Below, one piece after another: positions 59,572 to 64,000 of a stretch of 64,000 bases of DNA. The stretch is from Leucobacter sp. UCMA 4100 (GTDB lineage Bacteria; Actinomycetota; Actinomycetes; Actinomycetales; Microbacteriaceae). Each line of letters starts with the position of its first letter. The stretch's first letter is position 1. The translations under genes and the position numbers were made by a program. The notes below the pieces were generated by a model, which was given only the letters and a program-made list of their open reading frames with translations, made no database searches and was not told where the DNA came from. Location: assembly GCF_027853335.1 (NCBI RefSeq), contig NZ_JAFEUS010000002.1, positions 950,514-1,014,513 of the forward strand, in the 5' to 3' direction.

Positions 59572-60093
59572 ATGACCTCTCACCACGCACAAACGACCTA
59601 TCAGGTACGCCTCGGCTGGGGCCAGCAGGGCCTCGATCAGCTCGCAAGTTCAGGCATCGTCGTCATCGTCGACGCGATCGGCGACCCGGCCCAGCTTGCG
59701 GCGAGCGCCAAAGCCCTGGCGCACGAGCCCACGGTGTTCCTTGCCACGCTGCGCAACCCGACCGCGACGGCACGCGCCATCTACGACGAACAGCTTGCCC
59801 GCGGCGGCCGCACCTCGATCAACCTCGTGCTCGCGGGCGACGACGGGGCCTTCGCCGTCGATGACTACCTCGCCGCGGGAGCGCTCGCCGATGCGCTCAC
59901 GGCGCTCGGCATCGACCACTCGGCTCCCGACGTCGCCGTCGCAGCCGAAGGCTTCAGGCCCCTCACCCGCGCGGTAAAGCACCTCGTCTCGGCGAGTGCT
60001 TCGGGGCTCGCGCTTGCAGAGGCCGCGGGCACAGCAGCCGTGCGCGAGGCCGCGGCGCTCGATGCCGAGACAGCCGCGACTCGCGCCGTGTGA
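59572..60093 (+). CDS. ComB-like (2-phosphosulfolactate phosphatase family) short protein
   Basis: 173 residues. VVIVDAIGDPAQLAASAKAL and TVFLATLRNPTATARAIYDE, then LVLAGDDGAFAVDDYLAAGALADAL and a late HLVSASASGLAL resemble the start and C-terminal half of ComB-type phosphatases (PF04029-like) of about 230-240 residues. The middle part is missing, so it may be a shortened relative with another function. No sulfonate genes lie nearby. Alternative: unrelated alpha/beta protein with chance similarity. Confidence 0.55.
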   Translation: MTSHHAQTTYQVRLGWGQQGLDQLASSGIVVIVDAIGDPAQLAASAKALAHEPTVFLATLRNPTATARAIYDEQLARGGRTSINLVLAGDDGAFAVDDYLAAGALADALTALGIDHSAPDVAVAAEGFRPLTRAVKHLVSASASGLALAEAAGTAAVREAAALDAETAATRAV

Positions 60094-60113
60094 GTCACGG
60101 TTCGCCGTTTGCC

Positions 60114-60189
60114 GAGTGAGCACGGGTTCACCGAGTGAGCATGGAATCGACGCATTTCGCGTGCTCACTCGGTGAACCCGTGCTCACTC
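60114..60189. repeat. Long intergenic hairpin with 28-base perfect arms
   Basis: Arms 60114-60141 and 60162-60189 are exact reverse complements (GAGTGAGCACGGGTTCACCG...), loop 20 bases. The arm itself contains GAGTGAGCA twice. A GGCGGATCGG word follows 22 bases later. It lies between the ends of two convergent genes. Confidence 0.85.
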
Positions 60190-60250
60190 AGTAAAGAATT
60201 CGCCATCCTGAGGCGGATCGGCGCAACAGGCACCGGCCCCAGAGACAGCC

Positions 60251-60745
60251 CTAGCGCGAGATGACCTGCCGCTTCGCCGAGACAACGCCCGTGTTGAAGC
60301 CGGCGAGGTGCAAGCCGCCGTGAAAGCGGGCGTGCTCAATCTTGATGCAGCGATCCATCACGACGTTGAGGCCCGCCTGCGAGGCGATCTCAGCGGCCTC
60401 GGCATTGCTCGAACCGAGCTGCAACCAGAGCGTTTGCGCCCCCGCTTCGACGGCCTCTCGGGCGACGCCCGGCAGGTCGGCGTCTTTGCGAAACACGTCG
60501 ACGATGTCGGGCGCCACGGGCAGGTCGGCGAGCGAGGCGTAGGCTTTGCGGCCCATGATCTCGTCGGCCATCGGGTTCACGAAGAACACCTCGTACGGCG
60601 AGCTCGAGAGCAGGTAGGTCGCGACGAAGTAGCTCGCCCTCGCGGGGTTATTTGACGCGCCAACGATGGCCACGGTTTTGGCTCGGCGCAAGATCGCGAG
60701 GCGTTCACCGGCGCTCGGCTGCGTGTATTCCTTGGCGTCGCTCAT
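60251..60745 (-). CDS. CoA-binding domain protein (YccU-like)
   Basis: 164 residues from ATG 60745, AGGAG seven bases upstream. KTVAIVGASNNPARASYFVA and VFFVNPMADEIMGRKAYASL give the Rossmann CoA-binding fold; a late Cys in MDRCIKIEHARF is the position where this family may be modified. It overlaps the metY stop by four bases, last gene of the Acs-MetY operon. Molecular role unclear, but linked to CoA or sulfur metabolism by context. Confidence 0.9.
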   Translation of the reverse strand: MSDAKEYTQPSAGERLAILRRAKTVAIVGASNNPARASYFVATYLLSSSPYEVFFVNPMADEIMGRKAYASLADLPVAPDIVDVFRKDADLPGVAREAVEAGAQTLWLQLGSSNAEAAEIASQAGLNVVMDRCIKIEHARFHGGLHLAGFNTGVVSAKRQVISR

Positions 60746-62076
60746 CGGGTTGCTCCTGTCGCTCGGGTGAGGGCCTGGTCGAGATCCCACACAATGTCTT
60801 CAACGTCTTCGATGCCCACCGAGATGCGAATGAGGTCGGCGGGAACCCCCGCGGCCTCGAGCTGCTCTGGCGTGAGCTGCTGGTGGGTGGTCGAGCCCGG
60901 GTGAATCACGAGCGTTCGCGCATCACCGATGTTGGCGAGGTGGCTCGCGAGCTGCAGCGATTCGATGAAGGTTTCGCCCGTCTCGCGTGCGGCCTGGGCA
61001 CGCTCGCCCTCGGTGACGAACTCGCCCGCCGGTCGCACCCCGAAGGCGAAGACCGAGCCGGGGCCGAGCGGAAAGTACTTCTGTGCCCGCTCGCGGTGCG
61101 GGTGCCCCTCGAGCCCCGCCCAGGTTACGAACGAGACCCTGGGGTCGCTCGCGAGCCACTCGGCGACAACCCGCGCGTTCGCGACGTGCGCGTCGATGCG
61201 TTGCGGCAGCGTCTCGACGCCCTGCAGCAGGGTGAAGGCCGACTGCGCGCTGAGCGTCGGGCCAATGTCGCGCAACTGCTCGCTGCGCAGCTTCGTGAGA
61301 AACCCGTACTCGCCAAAGTTGCCCCACCAGCTGATGCCGCCGTAGGAGTCAACGGGCTCGGTCATCGCCGGGAAGTTGCCGTTGCCCCAGTCGAAGGTGC
61401 CCGCCTCAACCACAACCCCACCGAGGGTCGTGCCGTGGCCGCCAATAAACTTCGTGGCCGAGTGAATGACAATGTCGGCGCCGTGCTCGATGGGCCGCAC
61501 GAGGTAGGGCGTCGCGAGCGTCGCATCGACGACGAGCGGAATGCCCGCGTCGTGCGCCACCCGAGCGAGCCCCTCAAGGTCGGCAACCTCGCCGCCGGGG
61601 TTGCCGATGACCTCGACGTACAGCACCTTGGTATTCGCGCGGATCGCGCCCCGAAATGCCTCGGGATCAGAACTCGCGACGAACGTTGTATCGACGCCGA
61701 AGCGGCGCAGCGTCACGTCAAGCTGGGTGACCGTGCCGCCGTACAGCTGCGCAGAGGCGACCACGTGATCGCCCTGCCCGACGAGGGCCGCGAAGGTGAT
61801 GAACTCTGCCGACATGCCGCTCGCGGTCGCCACCGCGCCGATGCCGCCCTCGAGCGAGGCAATGCGCTCTTCGAAGGCCGCGACCGTGGGGTTGCCGATG
61901 CGCGAGTAGATGTTCCCGTACTTTTGCAGCGCGAACAGGTTCGCGGCGTCTTTGGCGTCGTCAAAGACGAACGAGGTGGTCTGGTAAATCGGAACCGCGC
62001 GGGCGCCCGTGGTCGCGTCGGGCGTTCCGCCCGCGTGCAGGGCCCGGGTGCGAAACCCGAACTGGTGCTCACTCAT
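60742..62076 (-). CDS. metY: O-acetylhomoserine aminocarboxypropyltransferase (MetY)
   Basis: 444 residues from ATG 62076, AAGGAG five bases upstream and overlapping the Acs stop. YQTTSFVFDDAKDAANLFAL, SRIGNPTVAAFEERIASLEG, and the PLP lysine in VIHSATKFIGGHGTTLGG identify the Cys/Met metabolism PLP family; the length and SWWGNFGEYGFLTKLRSEQL segment match O-acetylhomoserine sulfhydrylases. It makes homocysteine from O-acetylhomoserine and sulfide. Confidence 0.94.
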   Translation of the reverse strand: MSEHQFGFRTRALHAGGTPDATTGARAVPIYQTTSFVFDDAKDAANLFALQKYGNIYSRIGNPTVAAFEERIASLEGGIGAVATASGMSAEFITFAALVGQGDHVVASAQLYGGTVTQLDVTLRRFGVDTTFVASSDPEAFRGAIRANTKVLYVEVIGNPGGEVADLEGLARVAHDAGIPLVVDATLATPYLVRPIEHGADIVIHSATKFIGGHGTTLGGVVVEAGTFDWGNGNFPAMTEPVDSYGGISWWGNFGEYGFLTKLRSEQLRDIGPTLSAQSAFTLLQGVETLPQRIDAHVANARVVAEWLASDPRVSFVTWAGLEGHPHRERAQKYFPLGPGSVFAFGVRPAGEFVTEGERAQAARETGETFIESLQLASHLANIGDARTLVIHPGSTTHQQLTPEQLEAAGVPADLIRISVGIEDVEDIVWDLDQALTRATGATR

Positions 62077-64000
62077 ATGTTCTCCTTCGTGCGGGCCACG
62101 CGCACAGCTTCGCGCACGCTTTCGACGGCCCATGGGTTTTGTAGGCTCGTGGTGTCACCGAGATCGTCGCCCTGCCAAATCTGGGCGAGCAACCGGCGCA
62201 AGATCTTGCCAGAGCGTGTTTTCGGAAGCTCGGCCACCCGCACAATGTGCTTGGGTTTGGCGATGGGGCCGATGTCTCTGCGTACCAGCTCGCGAAGCTC
62301 GTCGTGCGAGGCCTCGCCCGCGGCACCGTCGACCACGAATGCCGCAATCGCCTGCCCCGTGATCTCGTCGAAGACTCCGGTAACGCCGGCCTCTCCGACG
62401 GCGGGGTGCGTCACGAGCGACGATTCAATCTCGATGGTCGAGAGGCGGTGACCCGAAACGTTCACGACGTCGTCGAGGCGCCCAAGAATCCACACGTAGC
62501 CGTCGGCGTCGACGGTCGCCCCGTCGCCGGCGACGTAGAAGCCGCCGTGCTCGCCGTGACCCGCGTAGGCCGCCCAGTACGAGTCGCGATAGCGCTCGGG
62601 GTTGCCCCACACCGTGCGGGCCATGCCGGGCCAAGGCCTCCGTGCGACGAGGGTTCCCGAGCGGCCCGGCGCCACCGGTTCGCCGTGCTCATCGACGACG
62701 GCCATGTCGATTCCCGGCAGCGACACTGTCGCTGATCCGGGTTTCAACGCGGTGACCCCGGGCAACGGAACGAGCATCGCGGCTCCGGTCTCTGACTGCC
62801 ACCAGGTGTCGACGACCGGAACCTCGTCGCGGCCAAAATGACGCCTGAACCACACCCAGGCCTCGGGGTTAATCGCCTCGCCGACCGTGCCTAGCAGCCT
62901 GAGCGTCGACAGGTCGTGGCCACCGGGCAGCTCGTCACCAAACCAGGTCATGAACGAGCGAATGAGCGTGGGCGCCGTGTAGTAGACCGTGACGCCGTAG
63001 CGCTCGATGATCTCGAGGTGCCGCTCGCGGTTCGGGCTATCGGGCGTTCCCTCGTAGATGACCTGCGTGAGGCCGTTCGAGAGCGGCCCGTAGATCTCGT
63101 AGGTGTGCGCTGTGACCCACGCGAGGTCTGCGGTGCACCAGTGCACGTCGTCGGGCTTCGCGTCAAAGTGAGCCCAGTGCGCCCAGCTCGCGTGCGTGAG
63201 GTAACCACCCGAGGTGTGCACGAGCCCCTTGGGCTTGCCCGTCGTTCCCGAGGTGTAGATGATGAAGAGCGGGTGCTCGGCGTCGAACGCCTGCGCCTCG
63301 TGGGTTTCGGGCTGACCGTCAATGACGTCGTGCCACCAGACGTCACGCCCCGGAGTCATCTCGACGTCCTGCCCCGTGCGCCGCACGACGAGCACGTGTT
63401 CGACGTGATCGAGGCCTCTGACCGCCTCATCGGCAGCGCTCTTGATCTCGACGACCGCTCCACGACGGTTTTGCCCGTCGGTCGTGACGAGCAGCTTCGC
63501 CCCCGTGTCTTCAAGCCTGAAGCGCACGGCCTCGGCCGAGAAGCCACCGAACACGAGCGAGTGCACCGCCCCGATGCGCGCGCAGGCGAGCGCGATCACG
63601 ATCGTCTCGACGAGTACCGGCAGGTAGACCACGACTCGGTCACCCGCCTCGATGCCGAGCGCGGTGAGTCCGTTCGCGGCCTGGCTCACGCGCCGCTGCA
63701 GCTCGGCGTAGGTGACCGCCTCACGGTCGCCGGGCTCCCCCTCGAACAAGAGCGCGACCTTCTCGCCGCGCCCCGCGTCAACGTGGCGGTCAACGCAGTT
63801 CACCGCGACGTTCAACGTGCCGCCCTCAAACCACGTCGCTTTCGGAACGCTCAACCCCTCGGGGCCGAGCGCCGGCGGGTTCCAGGTGTGGGCAGTGTGC
63901 CACGGAGTGATCCACGTCAATCGCCTCGCCGCCGCCTCCCAGAACGCGACCGGGTCGGCATTGGCTTCGGCATAGATCGACGCGTCGACGTTCGCCTGCG
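62073..64000 (-). CDS. Acetyl-CoA synthetase (AMP-forming), N-terminus off window
   Basis: 643 codons visible; the frame stays open past 64000, with WEAAARRLTWITPWHTAHTW upstream, so the true start is outside. LFIIYTSGTTGKPKGLVHT, DTWWQSETGAAML, GDGATVDADGYVWILGRLDD and the catalytic RSGKILRRLL place it in the acetyl/propionyl-CoA synthetase family. It activates acetate with ATP and CoA. First visible gene of an operon with metY and a CoA-binding protein. Confidence 0.92.
   Translation of the reverse strand, partial: QANVDASIYAEANADPVAFWEAAARRLTWITPWHTAHTWNPPALGPEGLSVPKATWFEGGTLNVAVNCVDRHVDAGRGEKVALLFEGEPGDREAVTYAELQRRVSQAANGLTALGIEAGDRVVVYLPVLVETIVIALACARIGAVHSLVFGGFSAEAVRFRLEDTGAKLLVTTDGQNRRGAVVEIKSAADEAVRGLDHVEHVLVVRRTGQDVEMTPGRDVWWHDVIDGQPETHEAQAFDAEHPLFIIYTSGTTGKPKGLVHTSGGYLTHASWAHWAHFDAKPDDVHWCTADLAWVTAHTYEIYGPLSNGLTQVIYEGTPDSPNRERHLEIIERYGVTVYYTAPTLIRSFMTWFGDELPGGHDLSTLRLLGTVGEAINPEAWVWFRRHFGRDEVPVVDTWWQSETGAAMLVPLPGVTALKPGSATVSLPGIDMAVVDEHGEPVAPGRSGTLVARRPWPGMARTVWGNPERYRDSYWAAYAGHGEHGGFYVAGDGATVDADGYVWILGRLDDVVNVSGHRLSTIEIESSLVTHPAVGEAGVTGVFDEITGQAIAAFVVDGAAGEASHDELRELVRRDIGPIAKPKHIVRVAELPKTRSGKILRRLLAQIWQGDDLGDTTSLQNPWAVESVREAVRVARTKENI

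Overview
The window is a high-GC chromosomal segment with dense gene packing, many GTG starts and 1-4 base gene overlaps. The cluster tRNA-Trp / secE / nusG / rplK / rplA, a biotin pyruvate carboxylase, an IdeR/DtxR-type iron box and a CE1758/CE1759 luciferase-like pair point to an actinobacterium. The style of the genes suggests the Microbacteriaceae (Leucobacter or a relative); that genus guess is inference. I support 56 protein genes, two of them cut by the window edges, and one tRNA. No insertion sequence, prophage, rRNA or CRISPR array was seen.

Layout. 1-1.2 kb: the end of a low-GC surface-polysaccharide locus (a sugar-nucleotide-type SDR and a TarI/IspD-like cytidylyltransferase). 1.5-3.7 kb: an OafA-type acyltransferase with a SGNH domain. 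3.8-6.6 kb: a methionine importer, metQ divergent from metN-metI. 7.1-10.4 kb: a glycine-betaine/proline ABC operon. 10.8-16.3 kb: galE, an LCP ligase and three glycosyltransferases for wall glycopolymer. 16.4-20.8 kb: an unusual amidohydrolase/beta-lactamase-like fusion and a desaturase. 20.8-22.5 kb: purE and purK. 22.7-25.4 kb: flotillin, an NfeD-like protein and an FHA protein. 25.5-27.9 kb: the translation/secretion cluster. 28.1-36.8 kb: pirin, aminotransferase, DUF559-like protein, flavin monooxygenase duo with a MarR regulator, nitroreductase, amino-acid permease. 37.3-42.1 kb: an omega-aminotransferase and semialdehyde dehydrogenase facing a PucR regulator. 42.1-50.8 kb: pseudouridine synthase, a TrpXYZ-like ABC transporter, CstA with its YbdD partner, Maf, and a TrmA-like methyltransferase. 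50.9-54.3 kb: pyruvate carboxylase. 54.6-58.9 kb: an IdeR-boxed siderophore operon ending in two unknown proteins. 59-64 kb: MsrB, a ComB-like protein, and an Acs / MetY / CoA-binding operon.

The most unusual signals are four. (1) Two unrecognised proteins, translationally coupled to each other and to an iron-siderophore ABC transporter. (2) The 1029-residue amidohydrolase/serine-hydrolase fusion. (3) A set of long, sequence-divergent perfect hairpins in gene-free gaps, usually near a recurring GCGGATCG word, two of which show a compensatory base-pair change. (4) A repeated promoter layout, TANNNT then 6-7 bases then ATG/GTG, that predicts leaderless mRNAs for at least eight or nine genes. 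No database search could be run, so family names rest on motif recognition.
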